A DNA stretch of 64,000 nucleotides, from contig CAVWUA010000026.1 in the NCBI GenBank assembly GCA_963758025.1, forward strand, positions 1 through 64,000, written 5' to 3'. Numbering within the stretch: the first letter of the stretch is position 1; every line of letters begins with the position of its first letter. Origin of the DNA: CAVWUA01 sp963758025. Lineage in GTDB: Bacteria > Planctomycetota > Planctomycetia > Isosphaerales > Isosphaeraceae. Position numbers and translations under genes: made by a program. The notes under the pieces were generated by a model. That model saw only the letters and a list, made by a program, of their open reading frames with translations. It had not been told where the DNA came from and did not search any database. Positions 1-10,641 of the stretch are shown here, piece after piece.

Positions 1-53
1 ACTCAAAATCCGGTCCTGGCAACAGGGTGTGGGTTCAAGTCCCACCTTCGGCA
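1..53 (+). tRNA. tRNA-Leu(CAA), 3' part, cut by window edge
   Basis: The window opens inside a tRNA anticodon loop. Bases 2-8 read CTCAAAA, with anticodon CAA at 4-6. A long variable arm follows (CCTG at 15-18 pairing with CAGG at 23-26), as expected for a class II tRNA such as Leu. The T-arm is GTGGG (29-33), TTCAAGT, CCCAC (41-45). The acceptor 3' strand is CTTCGGC (46-52) with discriminator A at 53, typical of tRNA-Leu. No CCA is encoded after it. The 5' acceptor and D-arm lie outside the window. Confidence 0.85.
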
Positions 54-492
54 CTAAGGACTTACGGCGATTCAAGGCGTTCGTGCAACTGGACCCGTTG
101 CTCGGCTACGGCACGTCTATTGTCTGGCGTCATGGGGCTGCCTCCGGACGAGAAGATGCTCGGGCGTGGTTGAGATCGAGAGTCACGACCAAAGTCGAGG
201 CCTCGGCGGTGTTGATGTTGCGCGGGGTCCCGACCCGGGTGGTGATTGGCGAGGAGTCTCAAACGTACCGTCCCTCTCCGTCCCATCGGCTTGAGCCATC
301 CGTTTCCGCCGAGGAAACGCGTATTTTTAACGGCCGGCATTGCCCTGGGGGCCGATCGCCTGGCACGGCCCGTCCCTGTCGAATTGCCGCTGACCTCTGG
401 CATCCCGCCCGATCCGGAGTATCTTCGAGGGATCGACCTCCCCGCGCAGGGAGGGCCTCTACCTCAACGGAACCCACCGGGGCAACACCGCA
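54..492. other. Gap with no convincing gene
   Basis: Open frames exist on both strands but they are Arg/Pro/Ser-rich and have no recognisable domain, which is what GC-rich non-coding DNA gives. I see no terminator hairpin, tRNA or repeat here. The promoter of the downstream secreted propeller protein should lie in this stretch but no clear -35/-10 pair is visible. Confidence 0.4.
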
Positions 493-2670
493 ATGGGCGT
501 ACGAAACTGGACCGCCATCGTTGGCCTGCTGGCCGTCCTCCTGACTTCGGCCGACGCCGCGGAGCCGGGCGCGGATGACGGCATCTCCTGGAAGAAGACG
601 ACGATCGAGGGAACGTTCCGCTCCGAGGGGGTCGCCACCGCCGACGTGAACAAGGACGGAACGCTCGACATTCTCATCGGCGACTCATGGTACGAGGCCC
701 CCTCATTGGACCAAGCACGACATCCGCAAGCCCGGCGATTACGGCGACGGCCTGCACTCCTACAGCGATTGCATGATCTGCTGGGCTGACGACATTAACG
801 TGACGGCTGGGCCGACCAGATCGTCATCGGCTTCCCCGGCACCGCGGCGGCATGGTACGAGAATCCCAAGGGAAAGGACGGATACTGGGCCCGTCACGAA
901 ATCTGGCCGAGCGCCTGCAACGAGACGCCGCTCTACACCGACCTTTTCGGTGACGGGCGACGGGTGCTGGTGATGGGCTGGCAGCCGGCGGGCAAGCAGA
1001 ACGAGGGACAGATGGCCTGGTTCACGCCCGGAAGCGATCCCACGCAACCCTGGGAGATGCATCCGATCAGCGAGGGCAAAGGCGTCCCCGGCACTCAGCA
1101 GTTCTCGCACGGGCTCGGCGTGGGCGACCTGAACGGCGACGGCCGGAAGGACGTCATCTGCACCGGCGGCTGGTGGGAACAGCCCGAATCCGGGCGGGAG
1201 GCGAGCCCGTGGCCCTTCCATCCCGCCCAGCTCGGCGACGCCGTGGCCGACATGATCGCCTATGACGTGAGCGGCGACGGCAAGGCGGACGTCATCGACA
1301 GCTCGGCGCACCGGTACGGCATCTGGTGGTTCGAGCAGGGCGACGTGAAGGACGGCTCGCCGACCTTCACCCGGCACGACCTTTTCCCCGAACTCGTGTC
1401 GGAGACGCACGCCTTGATCGCCGCCGACATCGACGGCGACGGCCTGAAGGACCTGGTGACCGGCAAGCGGTTCTGGTCGCACGGCAGGAACGAGCCAGGA
1501 TCGGACAAGCCCGCCAGCCTCTACTGGTTCCAGGCGTCACGCGGGCCGGACGGCAAGATCGCCTTCACGCCGCGTGAGATCGACGACCAGAGCGGCATCG
1601 GCACCCAGTTCGAAGTTCTCGACTTCAACGGGGACGGGCTGCTCGACATCGTCACCGCGAACAAGAAGGGCGTGTTCCTGTTCGAGCAGGTCCGCTCACA
1701 AGCGGGCACGGCTCAGGCCGTGCGGATGGGGTGCGGTCTGATGACCTTCGACACGGTTCCGGGATGGGGCCTGAGACCGGACGGGAAATCCGTGATCGGG
1801 CCGTGCCACGGCAGCGTTGTCGTCGATCAGGAAGGCAACATCTACACGAGCTCTCACGCGGGGGTCTTCGTCTTCTCCCCCGATGGCAAGGTGGTCCGCA
1901 GCTTCCTCGGCGACCAGTATTCCGACATCCACGACATGGAGTTCCGCGACGAGGCGGACGGCCCGTTCATCTACGGAGCGCGCAACGCCAACGCCGAAGG
2001 AATCAAGTTCAATGCGCGGACCGGCGAGATCGTGCTCAAGCTCCCCTTCCCCGAGGAGTCAGGGCTGGCACTGACGAAGTTCAACCCCACGGCGATCACC
2101 GTCGCTCCCAATGGCGACATCTTTCTGTCGGACGGCTACGCGAGCGATCATATCTTCAAATTTGATAAGTCGGGCAAATACTTGATGCACTTCGGAACCA
2201 AGGGGAATGGTCTGAAGGAGTTTAACACCGCGCACGGGATGACGCTCGACACCCGCTACGATCCGCCCCGCCTGCTGATCTGCGACCGCAATCATCAGCC
2301 CAAGGGTCGCCTGCTGCACTACGATCTCAACGGCGAGTTCATTGAAGAGGTCGTGACCGGCCTGGGCATGCCGACGTCGGCCGCCATCCAGGGCGACTAC
2401 GTCTCCGTGCCGGATTTGCACGGGCGGCTGGTGATCCTGGACAAGACCAACACGATCATCGCGGTCCTCGGCAACAACCCTGACCCCGCGACGGGCCGGA
2501 ATTACAACGTGCCGCAGGAGCAGTGGATCGAGGGGATCTTCAGCGGCACGCACGGCTCGTTCTGGGACAAGGACGGCAACCTGTACGTCCAGGACTGGAA
2601 CGTCTCGGGCCGTATCATGAAGCTGCTACGTGTCCAATTGGCGAAGATTCGTTCAGAGACTGGCGACTGA
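493..2670 (+). CDS. Secreted FG-GAP/VCBS-repeat plus NHL-type beta-propeller protein (two compensating frameshifts)
   Basis: An N-terminal signal peptide (hydrophobic core GLLAVLLTS, cut after ADA) is followed by Ca-binding FG-GAP/VCBS blades with repeated motifs DVNKDGTLD, DLNGDGRKD, DVSGDGKAD, DIDGDGLKD and DFNGDGLLD. From about residue 400 the character changes to NHL/six-bladed propeller blades (VDQEGNIY, VAPNGDIF, WDKDGNLYV). The protein is therefore probably extracytoplasmic and binding or scaffold-like; no catalytic residues are recognised. The frame is lost near 705 and regained near 800, where an expected N-G-D-G-W reads as AACGTGACGGCTGG with one base missing. Between those points the real protein lies one frame over (it includes DYGDGLHSYSDC). 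The two propeller types in one chain may be a true fusion, or two proteins joined by a lost stop near 1700. Full length is about 725 residues. Confidence 0.7.
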
Positions 2671-2816
2671 GGCCGCCCGATCGCCGCGATCTCGCGCTCC
2701 CCTCTCCAACCCCGCGCAAACTGGGGCGGCGGCTGGAGAGCGGAGCGGACATCGCGGCGACGTCTGCCCCGCCCTCCACTCGGAGGCGATCCGGGACGTT
2801 GGTCTTCAGCCCCGGA

Positions 2817-2856
2817 GGGGCGACAGTCACGAGAGTTCGGGCAGGACTGTCGCCCC
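2817..2856. repeat. 12-bp inverted repeat between convergent genes
   Basis: GGGGCGACAGTC at 2817-2828 is mirrored by GACTGTCGCCCC at 2845-2856. A smaller CCCGGAGGGG box lies just before it and CCCCTTCGGG overlaps its end. It lies in the 209-bp gap between two convergent genes, so it may stop transcription from either side, but there is no T-tract. It resembles interspersed palindromic boxes more than a classic terminator. Confidence 0.5.
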
Positions 2857-2879
2857 TTCGGGACTTACCGGATAGCCTC

Positions 2880-4237
2880 TCACTTCTCAATCCGTCGGGC
2901 GCGGAATACGAGCCGATAGGTCCGATCCGGGTCGCAATCGCCGGGGTTCGGGACGAGCACGAAATCATCCGTCACCACCGGCTTCAGGTCGAGTCCCTCG
3001 ACGATCTCGACTTGCTCGACGCGGTGTGGCAGGAACTGAACGATCGGACGCCCGCCGCGCTGCGAGCCGTTGGTGTTGATTGGCTGGAACGTCTCGGTCC
3101 CGCGCCGGGGCACGATGTCGAGCGTGTAGAGGCCACCGGACTCGGTCAGCGTCTGGTCCCACGCCTTGTCGTGGTCGGCCATCCGTGCTTCCCATGCCGG
3201 GTCGCCGTAGAAGGCGACGATGTCGCGGTCGTAGCGCAGCCCTCTCAGATCGATGTTACTCGCCGAGCCGGACTCCAGGCGGTTCACCAGGGCGTGCTGA
3301 TTGGCCAGGAACGCCTCGGCGAGGGTGTACCGCCCCGGCTGCTCCAGGAAATAGTCGAGGCATCCCCAGCCGCCGTATCCAAACCAGGTCAGGTCGGTGT
3401 AGCCGACCATCTGAGCGACCCCGGCCGAGTTCATCCAGGCCAGCGCCATGGCATCCGGGCCATCGACGTGTCCCATCAAGCAATTCCCCACCGCCAGGTA
3501 CACTTTGGGCTCGGATGAATCAATGAAGTGTTCATGCCCCTGGTGTCGCGACCAAAGAGCCGGCCGTCCCGGCAGCGAAAGGAGCCGTTGCGATAACGGA
3601 AGCCGATCTGCCAGTCGTGCTCGGTGGCGTGTCCCGAGGTGACGAAGAGGTCCGCCTCTCGGAGGGCATCGACGAGTGCTTCGGTCGAATCCGCCGGTCC
3701 CTGAACGGCTTCGGGAGGTTCTCCCGGCTGCTTCACGACCATCCGGCCCTGTTCCAGTTCGCTGAACCAGCGGCCCTGCTCGCACATCTCCAGGGCAACC
3801 TCGGTTCCCGCGGCAACGCGACGGACCGTCAGAGGCTCGCGAAGTTTCGCGATGCGGAGGGCGGCGTCGGCGTTGTAGCCGGTGAGGATGCCCCAGGAGG
3901 TGTCGGTGTAGGGATCGTCGTCGAACCGCCGCGTGAGCTGATGAACGTTCGCGACGAACTCCTTCCCGGCCTCGTCCGGGCGCGCGACGAAGCAGGTGAA
4001 TCGCGGAAAGAGCGCCTTGAGGCGAGTCAAGGATTCGTCCACCTCGCCCTCGTAAACAACCACCTCGGCGTTGTATTTTTCCACGAGGGCCTGGGCGACG
4101 GCGGCCCACTGCGGATCGTCTCGCGTGGCCTCCGAGATGACGACCGCATAACCGTTCGCGGGGTCATCGGCGCGGGCGGACGCCCAGAACGCCAGCGGGA
4201 CGACGAAGGCCAGGCCAATGCGGCGAGCGAGTCTCAT
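2880..4237 (-). CDS. Secreted gingipain-like (C25/clan CD) cysteine peptidase, putative; one frameshift
   Basis: Starts at 4237 with a signal peptide ending ASARA. The middle holds a caspase-hemoglobinase-like pattern: a His in TSGHATEHDW, then about 60 residues later a Cys in YLAVGNCLMGHVDG followed by MNSAGVAQMVGYT. This His...Cys order and spacing is that of clan CD peptidases such as gingipains; the assignment to C25 is inference. The reading frame changes once near 3537-3545, between RDT and GHEHFIDSSEP. Everything downstream to the stop at 2880 reads cleanly in the second frame (about 450 residues in total). It is transcribed alone, convergent with the propeller gene. Confidence 0.6.
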
Positions 4238-4332
4238 ATCATCCTCCGAAAACTGGGATCGAGGAATGTTGATCCTTCGTGAGTTTATCAGATTTCGGAG
4301 GCGAAGCGAGCCGTTATTGAGTTCCGTGGTGA

Positions 4333-4362
4333 TTGCCCGTCTCGCCCCGATCCGCCTATAAT
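4333..4362 (+). promoter_or_regulatory. Sigma70-type promoter, TTGCCC-N18-TATAAT
   Basis: -35 TTGCCC at 4333-4338, an 18-base spacer, and a perfect -10 TATAAT at 4357-4362. This is about 115 bases upstream of the ATG at 4479, with no other gene between. It should drive the two small genes at 4479 and 4850. Confidence 0.6.
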
Positions 4363-4478
4363 GTCTTTGTTGGGATCAAAGGACGTAACACGTTTAGGGG
4401 CGTCGCCGCAGAGATTTGTCCCGGCCTTCCCCACGGGCCCGTTGCGCGAGCCGCTGGACATGGCGTGAGGAGGGGTGC

Positions 4479-4811
4479 ATGGCCGAGTCAACGGCGGTGG
4501 ATCTCAACGGCAAGGTGATCACCGTCTTTCTCCATGTCGGCTCCGTCCTGTTTCCCGATCAGCCCGGTTGGACGCTCGAAAGCCCTCGGTTCGAGGAGCA
4601 ACAAGGACGGCTCTTTCTGATCGGTGCGGCCGTCGCCGCGAACGAGGAGGCTGGGGCATGGTACCAGAACACGACCGTCAATCTCTCGTGGGATGCGGTG
4701 ACGCATTACCTTGTGTACGATTCGGTTAATGCCTATCGTGAGGCCATGAGTCGCGCCCAGGTCCCGAAACCGAAGGCGCGTTGGTTTGGGAGGCGGGGGG
4801 CCGGGATTTGA
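4479..4811 (+). CDS. Hypothetical protein, 110 residues
   Basis: Not recognised. The ATG at 4479 is preceded by a strong Shine-Dalgarno run (GAGGAGGGG, 4467-4475) and sits behind a good promoter, so it is likely expressed. The product is soluble and mixed alpha/beta, with no signal peptide or membrane segment and no cysteine cluster; the C-terminus is basic (KPKARWFGRRGAGI). The next gene starts 38 bases after its stop on the same strand. Confidence 0.55.
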   Translation: MAESTAVDLNGKVITVFLHVGSVLFPDQPGWTLESPRFEEQQGRLFLIGAAVAANEEAGAWYQNTTVNLSWDAVTHYLVYDSVNAYREAMSRAQVPKPKARWFGRRGAGI

Positions 4812-4849
4812 CGGAATGGGTGGCACATCCACCCGTCGAGGGGTGGGGA

Positions 4850-5230
4850 ATGCGAACGTCCTGCCCGAAGTGTGGTTCGTCACGCCACCGGAAGACCAAT
4901 TCCGAGGCGTCGTTTCAGGTGCTGGCGTCTCGACGTTGTCGCGATTGCGGCCATGTCTGGGAACCCCCCGCGCCGAGGTGGCTGTTGTGGGTCGGCCTGG
5001 GCATCGGGACGATCTGGATTGCACTCGGCGCGTTCATGATCGGTCAAGGCGCGCTCGGGGGTGGTGGGCCGATCGAATTCCGATACCTGTGGATCAGCGT
5101 GGTCGGCGTCATGGCGGTCACGGAATGCGGACGCCGCCTGAGAAACGGGGAGTACCGGACCGAGCCCGCCAATCCCGGCTCGTGGGATGGTTCGGAAAGC
5201 GGGCAGGATCACCCTGACGAGTGGGCGTGA
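4850..5230 (+). CDS. Zinc-ribbon membrane protein, 126 residues
   Basis: The N-terminus carries a zinc ribbon: CPKCGSSRHRK and, about 25 residues later, CRDCGHVW. Two hydrophobic segments follow (WLLWVGLGIGTIWIALGAF and YLWISVVGVMAVT), then a polar tail. The ATG at 4850 was chosen over upstream in-frame codons because it follows GAGGGGTGGGG and places the first Cys pair at the N-terminus. It is probably co-transcribed with the gene at 4479. Function is unknown; the ribbon could bind metal or a partner at the membrane. Confidence 0.55.
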   Translation: MRTSCPKCGSSRHRKTNSEASFQVLASRRCRDCGHVWEPPAPRWLLWVGLGIGTIWIALGAFMIGQGALGGGGPIEFRYLWISVVGVMAVTECGRRLRNGEYRTEPANPGSWDGSESGQDHPDEWA

Positions 5231-5341
5231 TCCGGGTGCCACTGAACTTTGTCCGTGGCGAATGACGGGGAACACCGGCAAAAAGCCCGTGGCACCCGCG
5301 CGCACGGCCCCCCAGGAGATGGAAGGGCATCACGTGAAGAG

Positions 5342-5412
5342 CTACCCGGCCAGGATTCGAACCTGGAACGACAGGACCAAAACCTGTTGTGATACCGTTT
5401 CACCACCGGGTA
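5342..5412 (-). tRNA. tRNA-Gln(TTG)
   Basis: Reads on the minus strand from 5412. The acceptor TACCCGG pairs with CCGGGTA (7 bp), discriminator G. The anticodon stem is ACAGG/CCTGT around loop TTTTGGT, giving anticodon TTG (Gln). The T-arm CCAGG TTCGAAT CCTGG is intact. CCA is not encoded. Length is 71 nt with a normal short variable loop. Confidence 0.93.
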
Positions 5413-5475
5413 GTGGTTGCGACAACGAGGCCGCAGTACGGACAAGTTTACCAGGGTCGGGGTTCGGGGTGAAGA

Positions 5476-6156
5476 CTATCCCGCGTAGGAAATGCCCCCC
5501 TTGGTGTTCTGGACCTTGTAGGCCAGGTGTTCGAGCTGCACGCTGAGATCGACCGCGATCACGCTGACGGTGGGGGGGACCGTGAGCGTGACCGGGGCGA
5601 AGTTCAGGAGGCCGAGGATACCGCAGGAGACCACCTGGTCGGCCACGCGCTGGGCGTTCTCTGCCGGAATGCTGAGGATCGCCAGCTCGATGCCGCGGGC
5701 CTCGACGGTCTCGGCCAACTCGTCGAAGTGCTGGACGGTCAGGCCGCCGTGCGACTGGCCGACCTTCTTTGGGTCGTTGTCGAACAGGGCGACGATATGG
5801 AACCCTCGCGACCGGAACCCCCGGTAGCGGATCAGGGCTCGTCCGAGGTTGCCCAGGCCGATCATGGCGGTCGGCCAGACCCGGTCGATCCCCAGGATGC
5901 GCCGGAGGGCCGCGATCAGCTCCTCGATCCGGTAGCCGATGCCGGGATAACCAAACTGACCAAAGAAGGCCAGATCTTTACGAACCTGGGCGTCGCTGAT
6001 CCCCAACCCCGCGCCGAGCTGGCTGCTGGAGATCATGGCCTGGCCCTGCCGCTGGGCGTTTTCAAGCTGGCGAAGGTAGAGACTGACGCGACCAACCACC
6101 GCCTTCGGGGCCAGCCTGTCCTTGTCTCCCGAGGTCTCGCGTCGGGAATCCCGCAC
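5476..6156 (-). CDS. rex: Redox-sensing transcriptional repressor Rex
   Basis: 226 residues, full length for the family. An N-terminal winged helix (about residues 15-85, including ISSSQLGAGLGISDAQVRKD) is followed by a Rossmann NAD(H)-binding domain with GLGNLGRAL at about 100-108 and the acidic strand end VALFDNDP. Rex dimers bind operator DNA when NAD+ is high and release it when NADH rises, linking transcription to redox state. It is a single gene here, downstream of a 150-bp gap and next to tRNA-Gln. Its targets cannot be read from this window. Confidence 0.95.
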   Translation of the reverse strand: MRDSRRETSGDKDRLAPKAVVGRVSLYLRQLENAQRQGQAMISSSQLGAGLGISDAQVRKDLAFFGQFGYPGIGYRIEELIAALRRILGIDRVWPTAMIGLGNLGRALIRYRGFRSRGFHIVALFDNDPKKVGQSHGGLTVQHFDELAETVEARGIELAILSIPAENAQRVADQVVSCGILGLLNFAPVTLTVPPTVSVIAVDLSVQLEHLAYKVQNTKGGISYAG

Positions 6157-6307
6157 GGCGTCGAGGCTCCGGAGGTCTGAGGGGAAAGGGCTGGCGGGAG
6201 CTCCGTCGTCAACCCGCCCATCCTATTCGACTGTACGGCCCCGGCGTCCGGGGGTCAAGCGCGGGGAGTGGCCGCGCTCGGCCCCCAGCCGATCCCGGGC
6301 CGAACAA

Positions 6308-9200
6308 TCAGTCATTCTTGCGTGTGAGCGGTACCGTGACGCGCTCCAGCCGATCGGCCGAGGCGACCCGTTGGCCGTCGAGGTACACGTCCAGCCCCTG
6401 GCGATCGTCGCCGTAGTGGTCGTCGCCGTCGGGGGCGTCCCAGACGATGGTCACGTCGTGGCCCCGGTAGTGCTGGCCGTCGAGCAGGAAGTGGCTCAAG
6501 GCCCCCTCCGGCGCGAGCGGATCGACCTCCAGCACGTCGTCATCCCGGGGGACCAGGCCGACGATCTCGGGGATCAGGACGTCGAGCCAGGTCGAGTGGT
6601 TGTAGTCCCGTTCGGCGGTCTTCCACTGGGCGGTCTCGCCGTTGTAATACTCGCCCGTCCAGGGATACGTCCGGTCCTGGTCGCGGTACTGGGCCTTCGT
6701 GAACGAGTGGAACAGCTCCCAGAGTTTTTCCTTCGTCAGCGGCGAGGCGGCGCCGGGCGTCTGGCGATCGGCGCGAAGGGTGCGGGCCATGGCGGTCAGG
6801 ACGATCGAATTGGCGTGCGGCCAGGTCGGGCCGTTCCACATGCAGGCCATCGCCTGGCCGTTGTTCCGCGGCCATCCTTGCTGAGAGTAGGCCGGGCATT
6901 GCTTCGACGCCGACGCCACCGGCCAGGGGGTCCAGAACTGCTCGGGGTCGAGGACCGACGCCCAGGCCGCCTCGTAGCCGGAACCGGGGGGGAACATGCC
7001 GACGTAGAACGGATAGACGCCAATGATCTCCTTCACGTCGGCCACCGCGTCATCCTCGGCCCGGAGCGAGTAGAAGAACCGCCCCTCCGGCCGCCACATC
7101 TTCGCGGCAACGGCTTTGGCGATCGTCTCGGCGAGGGCGTCGAACTCCCTGGCCTTCTCCGGCTGGCCGAGCAGGCGGTAGATCTTCGCGACGGCCACGG
7201 CGTTGCCGTAGTTGTACGAGGTCAGGTCCACCCGCTCCAGGCTGACCTGCTCGGCGGGCTGATAGAAGTCCTTGGAGGTCTGGAAGTCGGAGAAATAGAA
7301 GAACGACGGCTGGTATTCCATGCCGGTCCACCAGTGGCTATCGACCAGCAGGAGACCGTCGCCGTCGGGGTCATAGACCTCTTGCCATCCTCGCACGTTG
7401 TCGGCCAGCTTCTCGACGATCCCGGCGAGGTAGTCCTTGTCGGGATGGACGAGGTGGCCGTCCCAGGCGGTGGAGGTGATCCAGTCGGTGTATTGCCCGC
7501 CGGCCGGCCCGCTCGGGCGGACGTGGCTCGGATAGACGTGGTCGGGCTTCTCGTTCTCGGCCCAGGTGGTCAGGTGGCCTTGCCAGTATTGCGGGTCGCG
7601 GAGCCAGCGGGCCTCGCGGACCTGGTGCCCCGCCCCGTAGCTGATGACGTTCGGATACCAGCCGCTCCGCCAGCGCCCTTCCGCCTGCGTTTGCCATTTC
7701 AAGGCCCCGACGCGCGGCTCCATCATGTTCTTGCGCAGGTTGTAGGCCCGGTGGTAATACATCTTGCGGACCCACGGGTCGGAGCAGTCGAAGTAGGCGA
7801 GATTCTGATCGAACCAGTCCTGATACGCCTGGATCTGGGCTCTGAGCGGGTCCGTCGGTCCTTGATCCCCAGGCGCGACGGTCCACGGCACGTCTCGACG
7901 GGAGGCGTCTCCGCCCATCCCCGGCGGGACGAGCACCCGGTCGAGGGCGGAGTTCTCCCCTGGCCGGCGGATCTCCAGCGCGGATCGGAACACCTTCGTC
8001 TCGCCGGGGGCGATCACGTGGGGCACGCTGAAGGCATTCCGCATCGCCAGGGCGAACGGCGTGACCTTGACCCCGCCTTCGAGCCGATGCGCGACTCGTC
8101 ACCTCGATCGGCGCGGGCGGGTCGCTCGTGACGGCGTAACGGAACTCCCAGGTCGTCTCGATGTCGTGCAGCGGCCGGTTGCAACGCAGCCGGTAGGCCA
8201 CGTTTGGCTCGCGCACGCCCGCTTCCCGCCGGTCCGGGTGGATGCCCTGGAGCGTCTCGGAGAGCATATCCCCCTCCCACGTCCAGTCGAGGATCGGCGC
8301 GACGCCGATCGTCCGGGGCCGGTCCGTCGGGTTCGTGACCCGGACGACGCTCACGAGGATATCATCCGGCGTGATGAACTTGTCCGCCGTGATCTGTAGC
8401 TCCGGCTGCCTCCGACGATTCCGCGGGAGCACCCTCCGGCGCGAGGGGCTCGAACCCGTAAATGCCGGTGTAGAAATTCGTCCCCGCGTGGTGCAGGACG
8501 AGCCGGAGCTTCTCCGTCGTGAGCGGGTCAAACCGGACGACGTTCTCCCCCTTGGCGGCCTGGTCGATGGTCGTGATGGTCTGCCAGTCACCGTCCGCCC
8601 AGCGCTGAACGTCGAACCGCTCGGGAGGCCGGCAGGCGCCGGAGCCGGTGTCGTCGAAGAAGAAGACCTTCAGGCCGTTCAGGGGCGCGGCGCGCCGAAA
8701 TCCACGGCGTACCAGTCCTCGCGGTGTCCGCTCGACCAGCACGTCCAGCGCTTCTCGGGGCGGAACGGCTTCGAGAGGGGGGCCTCGACGCTGTCGAGCC
8801 GGAACGTGAACGAGGCCGACGCCAGCAAGGCCCGCTCGGCCCCTTCCATGTGGACGTGGCTCGGAAAATACGTCGCCTTCGACGGCTGGAGCAGCCCGTG
8901 CTCGTCGCGGATCTCGACATCGAAGGCATTCAGGTTCGTCAGGTAGAGCCAGTGGACATCGTCGCGGAAGGCCCACCCTTGCGGGCTGGAGGCCCACAGG
9001 CGATCGCCGACGCTGCCGAACGGCACGTCGGGACCATAAGGCCGCGTCAGGATCTCATCGATCGCGAACCGGCTCTCGGCGAAGACGCGGTGCGGCTCCG
9101 GCTGGGGCGGGTCCTCGGCGCAGGCCGTCCCGCAGCCCGTCCATGCGGCGATCAAGGCGACGAGCGCGAGCCAGCGTCGCGTTGCGGTTCGTTGTGTCAT
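6308..9200 (-). CDS. Secreted GH63/MGH1-like glycoside hydrolase with discoidin-like N-domain; three frameshifts
   Basis: Starts at 9200 with a signal peptide (ALVALIAAWTGCGTACA). An N-terminal beta-sandwich region resembling F5/8 type C domains contains RFDVQRWADGDWQTI and VRFDPLTTEKLRLVLHH. A second beta domain (VTNPTDRPRTIGVAPIL) precedes the catalytic (alpha/alpha)6 toroid, which has MYYHRAYNLRKNMMEP, WNGPTWPHANSIVL and EYYNGETAQW. The toroid matches mannosylglycerate-hydrolase/glucosidase I-type families, so it probably cleaves alpha-glycosidic bonds outside the cytoplasm; the substrate is unknown. The frame shifts near 8690, 8405 and 8070, with each segment matching the next. About 960 residues in total. 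Confidence 0.7.
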
Positions 9201-9423
9201 TCATGGGGTCGTCCCCCATCGTCCTGGTGTGTCGATCGGTATGCCCCCATGATGCCAGCAATGCCGCCCTGATGCCACCTACCGGGGCCGTCTCGGCGGC
9301 TGGCGTGGAATTTGCCACTGAGGCAAGGAACAACAACGGCAGGGGCCTCCGCCCGGCGTCGTCGGATCGAACGATCGCAGAGAAAGCCCCCGGTGGAACC
9401 GCGAGACGACGGAGAACCGTTCG

Positions 9424-10608
9424 ATGGAACGCCGACAGACGGCCTGGCTGGGGATCTCGGTGGTCCTGGGGGTTTTCGTAACGCTGGCGGTGCTCGTCGG
9501 GTCGAGCGCCGGTCAGGGGCCGCTCTTGCCGAACATGACGGCCGGGAAGCCCGCGGCCGAGCCGACCGAGGCGAAGGACATCCCGTTCCCCAAGACGGTG
9601 GACCTCCTGCCCGGTGTGCGGCTGGTGCCGCCGAACGGGGCGTTGCAGGTCCTGGGGGTGAAGTTCGTCGGCGTCACGGCGGACAATGGCCGGAAACTGT
9701 TGCTGACCCTCGTCTATATCGCCTTGATCCTGTTGCTGAGCCGGGGGCTGCAACGTCTGGCGAGTGGCTGGACGCGGGCGGAGCGGAACGAGAAGTACGC
9801 CTTCTGGACCCGCCAGAGCATCCGGCTTTTCACGGCGGTCGTCCTGATCGTCGGGTTGTTCTCGATCTGGTTCGACGACCCAACCCGCCTGGCGACCGCG
9901 CTCGGGCTGGTGACGGCGGGGCTGGCGTTCGCCTTGCAGAAGGTCGTCACGGCGGTGGCCGGCTACTTCGTGATCCTGCGAGGCAAGACGTTCAACGTCG
10001 GCGACCGGATCGTCATGGGAGGCGTGCGCGGCGACGTGATCGCCCTGGGGTTCATCCAGACGACCATCATGGAGATGGGCCAGCCGGCCCCCGTGCAGGA
10101 CGCCGAGCCGGCGATGTGGGTCCGCAGCCGCCAGTACACCGGGCGGATCGTCACCGTCACCAACGACAAGATCTTCGACACCCCCGTTTATAACTACACG
10201 AGGGATTTCCCCTACATCTGGGAAGAGATCGCGCCTGCCGGTCGCGTACAACGCCGACCGGGAGCGGGCCGAGCGGATCTTGCTGGAGGTGGTCGAGCGG
10301 CACACGGTTCCGATCAGCGAGCTGAGCGAGGAGGCCCTGCTCAGGAAATGCAGCGCCGCTATTTCATGAAGCGGACGGAGATGCGTCCGAGGGTCTATTA
10401 CCGGCTCACCGACAACTGGCTGGAACTGACCGTGCGGTTCATCGTCACCGAGCACGGCATCCGGGACATGAAGGACGCGATCAGCCGCGACCTGATCCGC
10501 AAGCTGGACGAGGCCGGCATCGGCATCGCCTCCGCCACCTTCGAGATCGTGGGCCTGCCCCCGTTACGCCTCCAGAACGGCGTCCCCGGCGGCAACGGCG
10601 TGGGTTGA
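9424..10608 (+). CDS. MscS-family mechanosensitive channel, with an internal out-of-frame stretch
   Basis: Membrane segments lie near residues 8-27, 92-108, 133-150 and 157-185. The pore-lining helix is ALGLVTAGLAFALQKVVTAV, followed by the MscS beta-domain (GDRIVMGGVRGDVIALGFIQTTI). The chain is nominally open throughout, but codons for about 10231-10344 are in the wrong frame: one frame over they read LPVAYNADRERAERILLEVV, then the annotated frame resumes at EMQRRYFMKRTEMRP. One insertion and one loss explain this. The protein releases solutes under hypo-osmotic stress. It is divergent from the glycosidase gene and followed by a strong terminator. Confidence 0.85.
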   Translation: MERRQTAWLGISVVLGVFVTLAVLVGSSAGQGPLLPNMTAGKPAAEPTEAKDIPFPKTVDLLPGVRLVPPNGALQVLGVKFVGVTADNGRKLLLTLVYIALILLLSRGLQRLASGWTRAERNEKYAFWTRQSIRLFTAVVLIVGLFSIWFDDPTRLATALGLVTAGLAFALQKVVTAVAGYFVILRGKTFNVGDRIVMGGVRGDVIALGFIQTTIMEMGQPAPVQDAEPAMWVRSRQYTGRIVTVTNDKIFDTPVYNYTRDFPYIWEEIAPAGRVQRRPGAGRADLAGGGRAAHGSDQRAERGGPAQEMQRRYFMKRTEMRPRVYYRLTDNWLELTVRFIVTEHGIRDMKDAISRDLIRKLDEAGIGIASATFEIVGLPPLRLQNGVPGGNGVG

Positions 10609-10641
10609 CCTCCCCCTCGGCGGCCGTCTCCAAAAGCGAAA

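Noticed and set aside
62..544. Open frames on both strands at the left edge
   Set aside because: No domain, poor start context, and overlapping each other on opposite strands.
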